Positions 7,005 through 15,620 of a stretch of 64,000 nt of DNA are shown in pieces. A model generated the notes under the pieces. The model searched no databases and was not told where the DNA came from. It was given only the letters and a program-made list of their open reading frames with translations. Each line of letters opens with the position of its first letter. Position 1 is the first letter of the stretch. Source of the DNA: Candidatus Endomicrobiellum cubanum (lineage in GTDB: Bacteria > Elusimicrobiota > Endomicrobiia > Endomicrobiales > Endomicrobiaceae). The stretch is from positions 91,791-155,790 of the forward strand of contig JAISYS010000042.1 of the NCBI GenBank assembly GCA_031269735.1, read 5' to 3'. Position numbers and translations under genes: made by a program.

Positions 7005-8708
7005 TCACACATGCTCTTTCTTTTCTTTTAACTTGAATTTACCAACAGTTTCATCCAATTCAGTAGATTGTCCTGATAATTCCTCAGAAGAGGCAGCTAG
7101 CTCTTGCGCAGTTGCACTGTTTTGCTGTACAACCTGTGATACTTGTTCAATACCAACATTTACATCGATTATTGAAGTATTCTGCTTTACTGAAGACTCT
7201 TGTAATTTTTTAAGTTGTTCAGCACTCTTTTTAGTTGCTTCCACAACTACACGTAACCCATCACTAACTTTACTTACTAAATCATTTCCTTCTTTGACAC
7301 TAATTAAATTATTCTCAGTTAAAAATGCTGTCTCTTTTGAAGCTTCCGCAGATTTTGACGCTAAACTTCTAACCTCATCTGCTACTACAGCAAAACCTTT
7401 ACCATGTTGACCTGCTCTAGCAGCCTCTACTGCTGCATTTAACGCTAAGATATTAGTTTGAAAAGCTATATCATCTATCACTTTTGTAGTCTTAGAAATA
7501 TTCTTAGACTTATCATCTATAACATGCATAGCCTCTAACATTTTATTCATTTGCTCCATAACAGTATTTATAATCTGTTCAGCGCTAATAACCTCTTCAA
7601 AAGCCTCAGTTGCCACAACTGCATTCTCTTTAGCCATTTCTTCTATCTCCTGCATAACAGATTGAATTTCTTCAATTGATGCAGACTGTTCTGAGGCTCC
7701 TTGTGCCAAATTTTGAGAACCTGCAGATATCTGTTGGGAGCCAGTAGCTACTTGCCAGGCAGCCTCATTAATATTAACTAAGGCACCATTTAAGTCACTC
7801 TGCATTTTCTGCAAAGAATTACCTAAAACATCTTCTGACCCCAACGATACCACATCGAATACAAAGTCACCGTTAGAAACCCTAACCAAATATTCACCGA
7901 TTTCACGTATACGCTCAATCATATGTCTTAAACTGACCATGCTTACACCGAACTCATCTTTATATGCTGAATATCTGATAATATTTTTCCTTAACTCAGT
8001 ATCAGTTTCCAATTTACCAGTATCAGCTACTTGGTCTAATAAAGCTTTAATGTAACTTATAGGTCTAACAATCGACCTAGCTAAAAATAACACCAAAAAG
8101 ATTGAAATTGCTACTACTACAATAGTAACTACTACTAAGATTGTACTGTGTGTTTTATACAACTTAGCATTATCCTCATTCTGAACTTTAGCTATATCTA
8201 AATTTAAGTTAAAAGAAGCATCTAAGTAATCCGATAAACCAGAACCAGCACTGTCTACTTCTAAAATAGCATCTGCTATTGCAACCTCATCTCTGCTTTC
8301 GATAGCATATAAAGCGGCTTCTTTTATACTATTAAAAGCAGTATAATCTCTTTCCAAATTTCCATAAATAGATAGCTCTTCCGAATTTGACAAAAGTTCA
8401 TAATACCTCTTTAGGGCATCCTCGAAATCTGCTTCTTTTTCTCGCAAACTTTCAATTTCTCCTAATGCAAATTCATTGTCTACATCGTAAAAAAGTGCTA
8501 TATTATTGATACAAATACGTTGCACTCCTAATCTATCGTACATTATAGACAGATAATCTAAGGACACCACATTCTCTGCATACATCACATTGTTCTCAGT
8601 TTGTAATTCATGCATACTGTATATACCAATTGCACTAATTACTATACTCAACACCATTATGATTATGAAACTTACTAATAACTTTGTTCTAACTTTGAAA
8701 TTTCTCAT
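7005..8708 (-). CDS. Methyl-accepting chemotaxis protein
   Basis: About 567 residues from the ATG at 8708, five codons inside the open frame and with less overlap. It has a membrane segment ([19 protein letters not shown]), a ~155-residue helical sensor domain of the four-helix-bundle type, a second membrane segment ([19 protein letters not shown]), a HAMP region beginning ARSIVRPI, and a long cytoplasmic signalling hairpin whose tip [20 protein letters not shown] and [15 protein letters not shown] are canonical for receptors that control CheA. Receptors modulate host motility, so the element probably biases the behaviour of its cell. No che genes adjoin. It overlaps the RNase H-like gene by 20 bases. 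Confidence 0.9.
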   Translation of the reverse strand: MRNFKVRTKLLVSFIIIMVLSIVISAIGIYSMHELQTENNVMYAENVVSLDYLSIMYDRLGVQRICINNIALFYDVDNEFALGEIESLREKEADFEDALKRYYELLSNSEELSIYGNLERDYTAFNSIKEAALYAIESRDEVAIADAILEVDSAGSGLSDYLDASFNLNLDIAKVQNEDNAKLYKTHSTILVVVTIVVVAISIFLVLFLARSIVRPISYIKALLDQVADTGKLETDTELRKNIIRYSAYKDEFGVSMVSLRHMIERIREIGEYLVRVSNGDFVFDVVSLGSEDVLGNSLQKMQSDLNGALVNINEAAWQVATGSQQISAGSQNLAQGASEQSASIEEIQSVMQEIEEMAKENAVVATEAFEEVISAEQIINTVMEQMNKMLEAMHVIDDKSKNISKTTKVIDDIAFQTNILALNAAVEAARAGQHGKGFAVVADEVRSLASKSAEASKETAFLTENNLISVKEGNDLVSKVSDGLRVVVEATKKSAEQLKKLQESSVKQNTSIIDVNVGIEQVSQVVQQNSATAQELAASSEELSGQSTELDETVGKFKLKEKKEHV

Positions 8709-9135
8709 TAAAATCTCTTTCATGTAAACTTAATAGTACAGAACTAGTAATATCACAAAACTTATTTGGATTATGTTCGTTCTGATGTGCTTCGATATAC
8801 TTACAAGTAATATTTCTACCCTTTATTAACTCAAGTATCAATTTCCAAATATCATAATATTTTACATTCATATTTGACATTTTACTTGAATTAAATCTGT
8901 TAAACTGTGTTACTAATACTTTTGCATCACTATATACAATCAAATCTTGAACATCCCATTTACTGACAGCATGATTTATAGCTTGCCAAATACCTAACAA
9001 TTCTCCTTCTGTTAATGATTTCACATGCTCATATTCTCCAGTTATCATATCTAAATAATAAGAGTCTGTAATAAATAACGTAGTTGCGACTGCCAACCCA
9101 TTTTTAATCCCACTGTCAGTATAAGCATATATCAT
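8689..9135 (-). CDS. Divergent RNase H-fold protein
   Basis: 148 residues. AYTDSG at the N-terminus (Asp7), [13 protein letters not shown] carrying the Glu, IVYSDAK with the second Asp, and a C-terminal [12 protein letters not shown] giving His and the last Asp reproduce the DEDD order of RNase H1. The usual 'GNPG' loop is absent, so this is a distant member, perhaps specialised for primer removal. A canonical RNase HI is encoded at 37005-37439. It is translationally coupled by a four-base overlap to the gene above, in the group that contains the small family A polymerase. Confidence 0.7.
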   Translation of the reverse strand: MIYAYTDSGIKNGLAVATTLFITDSYYLDMITGEYEHVKSLTEGELLGIWQAINHAVSKWDVQDLIVYSDAKVLVTQFNRFNSSKMSNMNVKYYDIWKLILELIKGRNITCKYIEAHQNEHNPNKFCDITSSVLLSLHERDFNEKFQS

Positions 9136-9521
9136 GCAGAAAGTCCTTGCTCCGTATATCTTTTCATGGCTCTAATAACTTCACTGGCTAAATCTTTGAA
9201 TTCAAATGTATTTGGACATTCTTTCAAAAACTTAAAAGCTATTTTCTTAGCTCCTTCTAACGAACCACTAACTTTGACGAAATAATCAAATACTTCATAC
9301 CCTGACATACACTTCAGATGTATTTTAAAGACATTTACAGTATCATAGTAATTCAATAACACTTGTATTTCTTCTTCATCTACTTCTATGCCAACAAGTA
9401 TTTTACCAGTATCATGGTCTACAGTAATGACATGTGCTTCAGTCCCTGCTTCAACTTCATTGAAATCGTCCAAAAACATTAAATGTAATCCTTCTCTGAA
9501 TGATTGAAGCATATCACTCAC
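9132..9521 (-). CDS. Hypothetical protein next to the small polymerase
   Basis: 129 residues, acidic, alpha/beta in character (FREGLHLMFLDDFNEVEAGT, ILVGIEVDEEEIQVLLNYY, FKDLASEVIRAMKRYT). No family recognised. It starts three bases after the polymerase stop codon and overlaps the RNase H-like gene by four bases, so a role as a replication accessory factor is possible from context only. Confidence 0.55.
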   Translation of the reverse strand: MSDMLQSFREGLHLMFLDDFNEVEAGTEAHVITVDHDTGKILVGIEVDEEEIQVLLNYYDTVNVFKIHLKCMSGYEVFDYFVKVSGSLEGAKKIAFKFLKECPNTFEFKDLASEVIRAMKRYTEQGLSA

Positions 9522-9524
9522 CAG

Positions 9525-10793
9525 CTATTCCGTTAGTTTCCTACCAATGTGCAAATCAGAACCTATTGGTAACCAACCCTCTACCTCATATGCTACACAC
9601 TCCTTTAATAATCCAGCATAATAATCAACTTTATCCTCCGGTACATAAAAACAACCCTCATCATGTTTGTAATAATTTATCTTGCCTTCACTGCCTAAAA
9701 CCTTTTTAGCATTATACACAGAGAAACACATCAACTCTGAAGCAGTAGTCTGTATTGGATTATTTACACCACACCTAACTAAATGTTCGAACCAACCTGT
9801 ACCATTCTTTTTATATTTATTTGTCTCTTCAGGTTTTACAGGTGTACCAAATATACCATAAAATGTATCCGCTCCACTTTTTACTCGCTCTCTAACGTTA
9901 CGTTCCAATGCTAACCTTAAAGGATGCCTTACTATCTTTTCGGTGTATGAGGGCCCTAATTCATAATCTATACTAGCTAAATTACTAGACCCATAATTTC
10001 CAGCCAATGCTAATGTCTTTAATTTATCTCTCTTATTTTTCACCTCCTCGTTTATATCAAATTTAGCAGCATCTTTACCTAATGTAATGTAATGTAACAA
10101 ACCATAATAAGCATCATCATACATTTTTATTAAATGTATTATGTCTTCATCTCTGATAAAAGCTGAATACGTAATTCTAGGTTCTATTTGACTAGAATCA
10201 CACGAAATCATAGTATAGCCTTCTGGGGCTGTATAAATATCTAAAAGACTACTCGCTACATTTTGTAAACTTGGAGAGCTAGCTGAAATCCTAGATGTGG
10301 CTAACAGCGACCATAATGGATGTGCAATAACCATTCTATGCTTATCGCACGATTCTGCTACACTAACTGGTAATTCTTTATATTGACCGAGATATGAAAC
10401 AAGTTGAGACCATTCTTTCATTTTTTGGAACAGTCTAAGAAACTCTTTGGCATCTTCATTAATAGATACATCAGCTATTAAAGATGCTACTATCTCTTTT
10501 TCTATCGAAAATCTCTGCCCACTGTCATCAGCTTGCAACTTATATGAGGGTACATTAAATCTCTGCACTAAAAGTTGCATAATTCTATTTCTATCCGTTA
10601 TTTTCAAATATGGGTCGCCTGTTAAAGAAATCCATTGCTTTCTATTTTTATGAATGTTTAAGAGCAAATCTGCTTCATGCCCTAAAATAAGATATAAATC
10701 GAAAAAGCAACCAAACGTATCAGTTTCTTGTTGTAAGATACTTCTAACTTCAGCGGGGGTTAAGGGTAACTTTTTATCTGTAATTTTAATCAT
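9525..10793 (-). CDS. Family A DNA polymerase domain without exonuclease
   Basis: 422 residues corresponding to the polymerase half of Pol I. SSPSLQNV (about 173-180) precedes motif A, SCDSSQIEPR (about 197-206); motif B is RDKLKTLALAGNYGS (about 255-269); motif C is YYKHDEGCFY (about 375-384). The catalytic Asp of motif A and the Asp-Glu of motif C are kept, but the usual Tyr of 'DYSQ' is Ser. No 3'-5' exonuclease domain exists in this chain. It overlaps the 911-residue upstream gene by four bases, so the two products may work together. With the polymerase at 29046-32240 it makes two family A enzymes in one window. Confidence 0.85.
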   Translation of the reverse strand: MIKITDKKLPLTPAEVRSILQQETDTFGCFFDLYLILGHEADLLLNIHKNRKQWISLTGDPYLKITDRNRIMQLLVQRFNVPSYKLQADDSGQRFSIEKEIVASLIADVSINEDAKEFLRLFQKMKEWSQLVSYLGQYKELPVSVAESCDKHRMVIAHPLWSLLATSRISASSPSLQNVASSLLDIYTAPEGYTMISCDSSQIEPRITYSAFIRDEDIIHLIKMYDDAYYGLLHYITLGKDAAKFDINEEVKNKRDKLKTLALAGNYGSSNLASIDYELGPSYTEKIVRHPLRLALERNVRERVKSGADTFYGIFGTPVKPEETNKYKKNGTGWFEHLVRCGVNNPIQTTASELMCFSVYNAKKVLGSEGKINYYKHDEGCFYVPEDKVDYYAGLLKECVAYEVEGWLPIGSDLHIGRKLTE

Positions 10794-13525
10794 ACTGTCA
10801 CCTCATAATTATATCCAGACTGGTCACATACAACATATTTACGCCCTCTAATCATTTTTACAGGATAACCTCTTTCTTCAAAAGATGCTATTTCAGTATA
10901 AGGTAATTCTCCAAATTCTGATGTATAAAATGTTTTACCCCCATTAGTTATAGTTATTAACTTATCTATATTTACATTTTGAGGTAAACTAGGAATAACC
11001 TCAGAGAAGAATAAATCATCAGCATCAAATCCTTTGAATTGAATAAAGCCAGAAACTTCTCTATTCCATATTTCTAAATCTACAACGCTCTTGAAATCTT
11101 CATTACTAACTAATCTAAACTCCCCTATTCTAAATGAGTGTGTTGTAGGCTCTATAGTATCAACATTATTATCATTTTGCTTTAATCCTTCATATAAATA
11201 ATGCAGGGGGTGAGTTACCGCTATAAACTCTTTATCTTTCGGATAATACTTCAACTCTTCATACGCTTTTGTAACATAATATAACAACGTTGTTTTCTCT
11301 GCGTAACTATCCCCTATTTGACGATAAATTAAACTTTTAGCCCCTACTAAATAAGTCCAATACACAAAATTTTGAGATATATCTCCCCTTTTAATCAAGG
11401 TGTCTTGTAAAGGCGTAGGCTCCCACACAGCAGCTAAAGATGTCTCCGGAATCTGATGCATGCCATGCGGTATGATATACTCAGGCGTAACAGTCGCATT
11501 TACATAAAATCTACGCCATTCCTCGTTACCTGGATACATATTGGTACTTGCTAATGATACAATATCCTCTACATACTCCGTAACAAGCCTGTTCATATTC
11601 TGTACGACAGATACTTCCTCACTTATTGTACCGCCACCCATCTCATCCGGAAATTTAGCATATCCTTTCGTTATAATGTCAAAAAGGGCTGTGTAAGCCC
11701 ATATCTTGGATGAGTTAATATAAGCTTGTTGTAATCTATTTCCTACAACGTTAAGTTCAACTTCTTCTATAAATCTAGCTTTATATTTTTCTATAATAGT
11801 AGCCACTGCATCCCGTTTAACTAGCATAAACGAACAAGCAATATGCCGTTTAGCTTTAATCCCACCTAACTCCCTTGCTATCTTAGTAATATATATAATC
11901 TCTTGAGCTTGCTGAGCTTGCTGTATACGGTATAAGGATAAATCCTTGTAATATCCGTTAACTTTATTATCCAATTTTTTAAGTTTAATCCTTAAAAATT
12001 TATCTTCTAAATTAAAAGATAAAATTTCTTGATTTTCCTTTATATCTCTAACAGTACGATAAATATCACTAGCAGAAATCTTAAATATTCTATTAACAGC
12101 CAGCAATGCTTTATAATACTGACTACTATCCACCATTAAATCTACTTTCTGCCCTTCATCTACATTATCAATATTAATATCTCCATTAAGAATGGCTTCA
12201 ATGTCCTCTAGCTTCTCGGTCTTCTCTCCAGAAAAATCATCTCCTCTAAGGTAAGCGTTAATATCATTATCATCAATTGTAGATAAATTTCCATCTACCC
12301 CGTCTGATAAAACTTCTTTTGTTTTTGGTTTCCATGTATTATTTATCTTAGACAAGGCCACGTAAGGCGAACACCCACTTCTAGTTAAAGCTAGGTAACT
12401 AGAAACCTCATAATTAGATTCCATTTTACTAAGTATTAAATTCGTGCATGCTTTTAATAATAAATCATTTTTAAGCAGTCTCCAATTTGAAATATTCCAA
12501 TATTGAGGATGCACAACAAAGCTAGCTATATCCCCTGTTATATAAAAGGAAATCACTTCTTGCTTGCCAATATATAATACTGTACTGGAATACTGTATAA
12601 AACAAGCATCAGTTTGAATGTTATAAACTTCTTGCGTACTGACCTTACGAATGTCTATAACTGATACTTCATCTTCCCCTAAAGACATACGAATATCATT
12701 CAAAATGGCATCACTCACAACCGGACGATAACCTTTACCCTTTAATGTCTCTTCTAGTAAAAACTCATTATGCTTAGTTATAAAACACAAATCTGTTTCA
12801 TACGCTCTAAGAGTGTCTAACTGTTCTGGATTTACAATTGGTGCACCTAAATAAGTATTTCTTTCCTTTTTCTCTTTAGATATATATCTTAAGTTTAACC
12901 CGTCAATACCCCAACTAAAATAGAAATCAACTAGCTCTAACGGACTAAAATTCTCACTCAATCCTTTACTTAAACACCAGGCTACTAATTTCTTAAATTT
13001 ATCAAAAGACATTCTTCTTCTATCAGCAATAATAGAAAAATATTCGGCATATTCAGGATTACTAAATTCAGAATATTCAAATAAGGCATTTGGATGCACA
13101 AAATAATTCAAAGGTAAATAATCATCTGCTAATCTTACTGTTTTTAGTGTGTTCAAATACTTTATAAAATCTTCTCTTTGAAAAATTGTGTACTTTGCCT
13201 CAGGGAATTTCATATAAATATCTTCTGCAGGTGTAATTCTACTTTGCAATTCTTCACGAGTTAATTCTCTGCCAATTTTATCCCACATTCTTTGCTCAAC
13301 CTCTACACTCGGATTCCAAACTACAGAAGGTAAGTCACTTAACTTAACTCCATTTTTTCTAAAGTCATAAGGGAAATTACAAAGCTTCCAACCGCTGTTT
13401 ATTAATTTATCACATATAACATCGTTAATCAATGATTCTAAAAATAAGGGATAAATGTTTCCATCTTCTTCTAATTCTACTGCAAAAACTTTACTATTCC
13501 TAATAAAACACTTATTAATATTCAT
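10790..13525 (-). CDS. Large hypothetical protein coupled to the small polymerase
   Basis: 911 residues, soluble, no signal peptide or membrane segment. Features: an N-terminal mixed region, a central acidic segment (DDNDINAYLRGDDF, EDIEAILNGDINIDNVDEG, about 410-460), a helical part (YRIQQAQQAQEIIYI), and a C-terminal beta-rich part. I find no nucleotide-binding or nuclease motif. An ATGA overlap couples it to the exonuclease-less polymerase, which makes a processivity, terminal-protein or helicase-loading role conceivable, but nothing in the sequence shows it. The start codon has AAAGGAG upstream, preceded by a strong hairpin at 13551-13580. Confidence 0.6.
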   Translation of the reverse strand: MNINKCFIRNSKVFAVELEEDGNIYPLFLESLINDVICDKLINSGWKLCNFPYDFRKNGVKLSDLPSVVWNPSVEVEQRMWDKIGRELTREELQSRITPAEDIYMKFPEAKYTIFQREDFIKYLNTLKTVRLADDYLPLNYFVHPNALFEYSEFSNPEYAEYFSIIADRRRMSFDKFKKLVAWCLSKGLSENFSPLELVDFYFSWGIDGLNLRYISKEKKERNTYLGAPIVNPEQLDTLRAYETDLCFITKHNEFLLEETLKGKGYRPVVSDAILNDIRMSLGEDEVSVIDIRKVSTQEVYNIQTDACFIQYSSTVLYIGKQEVISFYITGDIASFVVHPQYWNISNWRLLKNDLLLKACTNLILSKMESNYEVSSYLALTRSGCSPYVALSKINNTWKPKTKEVLSDGVDGNLSTIDDNDINAYLRGDDFSGEKTEKLEDIEAILNGDINIDNVDEGQKVDLMVDSSQYYKALLAVNRIFKISASDIYRTVRDIKENQEILSFNLEDKFLRIKLKKLDNKVNGYYKDLSLYRIQQAQQAQEIIYITKIARELGGIKAKRHIACSFMLVKRDAVATIIEKYKARFIEEVELNVVGNRLQQAYINSSKIWAYTALFDIITKGYAKFPDEMGGGTISEEVSVVQNMNRLVTEYVEDIVSLASTNMYPGNEEWRRFYVNATVTPEYIIPHGMHQIPETSLAAVWEPTPLQDTLIKRGDISQNFVYWTYLVGAKSLIYRQIGDSYAEKTTLLYYVTKAYEELKYYPKDKEFIAVTHPLHYLYEGLKQNDNNVDTIEPTTHSFRIGEFRLVSNEDFKSVVDLEIWNREVSGFIQFKGFDADDLFFSEVIPSLPQNVNIDKLITITNGGKTFYTSEFGELPYTEIASFEERGYPVKMIRGRKYVVCDQSGYNYEVTV

Positions 13526-13550
13526 AATGGATTAACTCCTTTTATTTGTT

Positions 13551-13580
13551 TGGCGTTGTGAGTGTAAACCCACAACGCCA
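13551..13580. promoter_or_regulatory. Stem-loop without U tract between two modules
   Basis: TGGCGTTGTG and CACAACGCCA form a perfect 10-base stem around a 10-base loop. It is unusually G+C rich for this DNA. No T run follows on either strand, so it is not a typical intrinsic terminator. It separates the EssC-like module from the polymerase module and lies just ahead of the ribosome site of the 911-residue gene; RNA processing or stability control is plausible. Confidence 0.55.
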
Positions 13581-13595
13581 TTGCACCTACTGTTG

Positions 13596-13940
13596 TTAGT
13601 TTCTACGAAGCCTAGCTTGCTCAATTGTTTCCACGTGAGCATTCGCCTTTTTGTTAGCCAGCGAAGCTATTGTTAAGCCCAACTTCTCTTCCAGCTTAAC
13701 TTTAAGTTGCTCCATAATACGCTTATTTTCCTCTAAATGACGTTTAATGGCAGCATAAGAATTTACAATAGCTTCCCCTTCTCCACCTGCTGTCTGCGTC
13801 TCAGCTTCATTCTGTAGAATATTAATATTACGAAGAATAGTTTGACTGTACTCCTCACTTTCTTCATAATAACGATTAACAGCTGTGGAAACGCCTTCCA
13901 TTATTTCTTTGCTAAGTGCTTTTTGTCCCTTAAGAGCCAT
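13596..13940 (-). CDS. Small helical protein of WXG100-like size, second of pair
   Basis: 114 residues, almost entirely helical: a first helix (SKEIMEGVSTAVNRYYEE), a Gly-containing turn (TAGGEGEA, about 50-57) and a second long charged helix (RHLEENKRIMEQLKVKLEEK). Length and helix-turn-helix layout resemble WXG100 proteins exported by type VII systems, but there is no Trp-x-Gly in the turn. It follows a similar-sized gene (13961-14266) in a group that contains an EssC-like ATPase. The exported-substrate interpretation rests on context and shape only. Confidence 0.55.
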   Translation of the reverse strand: MALKGQKALSKEIMEGVSTAVNRYYEESEEYSQTILRNINILQNEAETQTAGGEGEAIVNSYAAIKRHLEENKRIMEQLKVKLEEKLGLTIASLANKKANAHVETIEQARLRRN

Positions 13941-13960
13941 AATATAATCTCACTCCCTTC

Positions 13961-14266
13961 TTATTCAAACGTGCTTTTGACTGCAGAAGCATCATCGATT
14001 TCATCTACATGCGTAATATATTCTTGCAAAGCATCATGTATATTCGCATTAGCTTCAGTCAAAATCTGCAATCTAGGAAGCAAACTCTTGAAAAATTCCG
14101 CAGTAGAAGAAAGTGACGCCAAACCTGTAGCCTGCGCAGCCTCATCAATCTTACTTTGCACTTTCATAGTACTAGAATACCATTGGTCAATAACTTCCGT
14201 AATCTCAGTTTGTGCTTTTAGTGTCAACTCCTTGTTGAAAACGGCAACATCGCTCATACAACTCAC
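13961..14266 (-). CDS. Small helical protein of WXG100-like size, first of pair
   Basis: 101 residues, helical throughout (LKAQTEITEVIDQWYSSTM; FFKSLLPRLQILTEANANIH), with a Gly/Ser-rich break near residues 47-54 (TGLASLSS). No signal peptide and no WXG motif. It is paired with the 114-residue gene 20 bases downstream; two small helical partners beside an FtsK/EssC-type ATPase is the arrangement of Esx pairs in type VII loci. Family membership cannot be shown by eye. Confidence 0.55.
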   Translation of the reverse strand: MSCMSDVAVFNKELTLKAQTEITEVIDQWYSSTMKVQSKIDEAAQATGLASLSSTAEFFKSLLPRLQILTEANANIHDALQEYITHVDEIDDASAVKSTFE

Positions 14267-14323
14267 CTCTTACATCTAATACAACCTTGCATTGACCATT
14301 TATCAATAATATAACGAGGAATA

Positions 14324-15019
14324 TTATTGAGTGATGCTATAATACATCTCATCGTATGAAATTCTTACATTCTTGCCATTCTCTTCCTTCTTGTAACAAA
14401 TGAAATCTGTATTTATGGTAGAGAAGCCTATAACCTGTCCTTTTCCAATTTCTTGTCCAGCTCTAGGAAAAGACCCTCTATGCACATAAAACTTATCTAA
14501 TGGTTCCTCTCTATCCTTACAACAATACCATTTTTTCAAATTAACAAATTGTACAATATATTTTTCTCCTTCACCCGTTGACTCTAAAGACATAGCCATA
14601 CCATTATCTCTATATTCAGAAGAATTAGCAGACGTTATTAAAATACAATCGAAGGGAGCAATTAACTCTTTATTATCTTCAGCTTTGAAATCACATTCTT
14701 CGTATGCTAATCCTTTATAGCTATCTACATATTTATTAACATCTCCCACTTTAGGTTCTATCCATACATATCCCTTTACTCCTACAAATTCTACATTAAC
14801 GTTACTAGCTACGTATGGGATATTATTACAAGAATCTTCCTCAAATATACCATGTTGAAAAACAGCTGTATTCAAATCTCTGTAATCCAAAGCAGATTCT
14901 GATTCAACTACTTGATAATAATTATCATCAAAAAATAATTCCTCTTTAGGTAACACTAACTCTAAATCATTAAAAACCGCCATTAACGCTGCTAGAGCTA
15001 AACTCAAAAGTTTTGACAT
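14324..15019 (-). CDS. Secreted protein with divergent LytM/M23-like domain
   Basis: 231 residues. A hydrophobic N-terminus (LLSLALAALMAVF) could be a signal peptide or anchor. The C-terminal 120 residues follow the strand order of LytM domains: LIAPFDCILITSA, then DNGMAMSLES, YIVQFVNL, FYVHRGSFPRAGQEIGKGQV and IGFST. The metal ligands HxxxD and HxH of active M23 peptidases are missing, so it is more likely a non-catalytic cell-wall or structural protein. It is the first gene after promoter motif copy 2, with a short leader and AAGGAAAGG upstream, and it begins the unit that contains the two small helical proteins. Confidence 0.5.
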   Translation of the reverse strand: MSKLLSLALAALMAVFNDLELVLPKEELFFDDNYYQVVESESALDYRDLNTAVFQHGIFEEDSCNNIPYVASNVNVEFVGVKGYVWIEPKVGDVNKYVDSYKGLAYEECDFKAEDNKELIAPFDCILITSANSSEYRDNGMAMSLESTGEGEKYIVQFVNLKKWYCCKDREEPLDKFYVHRGSFPRAGQEIGKGQVIGFSTINTDFICYKKEENGKNVRISYDEMYYSITQ

Positions 15020-15035
15020 TTTCCTTTCCTTTCTT

Positions 15036-15066
15036 TTTATATGAAATGAAAGTCAAATTTTTTTCT
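15036..15066 (-). promoter_or_regulatory. Candidate promoter motif, copy 2
   Basis: Same 31-base pattern as at 372-402 and 52125-52155. It fills the space between the stop of the small membrane ORF (15074) and the start at 15019. CATATAAA on the transcribed strand ends about 17 bases before the start codon, leaving room only for a very short leader. It would start the transcription unit running from 15019 down to 409. Confidence 0.5.
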
Positions 15067-15073
15067 CAAATTA

Positions 15074-15208
15074 CTAAAACCAATAAACTAGCAAATAGGC
15101 TGCAAGTATTAGCATCACTAGGCTCAATGAGAGTTTGAGCGATAGGTGTATCACTTTGAAAAATAGAAAAACGAATAACAATATAGAAATAACAATAAAT
15201 AAAGTCAA
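15074..15208 (-). CDS. Small two-helix membrane protein
   Basis: 44 residues from a TTG start at 15208, with AAGGA about ten bases upstream and the preceding gene ending 14 bases away. Nearly every residue is hydrophobic: LFIVISILLFVFLFF and LVMLILAAYLLVYWF are two membrane segments joined by a short basic/Ser turn. It is in the EssC-like module. The alternative frame from GTG is less hydrophobic and less convincing. Confidence 0.5.
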   Translation of the reverse strand: MTLFIVISILLFVFLFFKVIHLSLKLSLSLVMLILAAYLLVYWF

Positions 15209-15221
15209 AACTCACACATCC

Positions 15222-15620
15222 TTAATAATATACACATCTTAAATATCCAGTTGTCTCTAATGATGAAATAAACCCAATAGCTTTATTTTTATATAAAACT
15301 TTTATCCCTGATAAACCACGTCTAATTACATGTTTATTCTTGACATCTATATAAAAATAATCACCATCATTTTTTATAACTTCTGCAACTTCATCTTCAA
15401 AAGTGACTATTGACCCTATTGCTATAACATTAGGTTGATATTTTTCATTTATATAAACAGCTATGTCTTTTTGTACATCTTTATGAATTAGCTTATACCT
15501 ACTAAAAGAATCTTCTGAAATATGGGCTACTGTAATCATAATCCTTGAATTATTAATTTCACTCCCTACTCCTGCACCTGTAAGTATAAGACATAAGAAT
15601 ATAGGAAATAAAGCCTTCAC
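15222..15620 (-). CDS. Secreted protein with trypsin-fold-like features
   Basis: 132 residues with a clear signal peptide (MKALFPIFLCLILTGAGVGS). The mature part has VAH near residue 33, KDIAVYI (about 51-57) and RRGLSGIKVLYKNKAIGFIS (about 100-119). The last resembles the Gly-x-Ser-Gly strand pair of SpoIVB/S1-type serine peptidases, and the order His, Asp, Ser is right, but spacing is short for a full chymotrypsin fold. I call it protease-like, not protease. It overlaps the stop of the EssC-like ATPase gene by four bases, which places it in that module; a membrane-associated (mycosin-like) protease is a regular member of type VII systems. Confidence 0.4.
   Translation of the reverse strand: MKALFPIFLCLILTGAGVGSEINNSRIMITVAHISEDSFSRYKLIHKDVQKDIAVYINEKYQPNVIAIGSIVTFEDEVAEVIKNDGDYFYIDVKNKHVIRRGLSGIKVLYKNKAIGFISSLETTGYLRCVYY

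Noticed and set aside
7033..7410. Plus-strand ORF opposite the chemotaxis receptor
   Set aside because: Mirror of the repetitive helical signalling domain; Ser/Cys/Thr-rich composition is an artefact.
13596..14266. Confirmed WXG100 proteins
   Set aside because: Size and helices fit, but neither has Trp-x-Gly in the turn, so they are reported only as similar in size.
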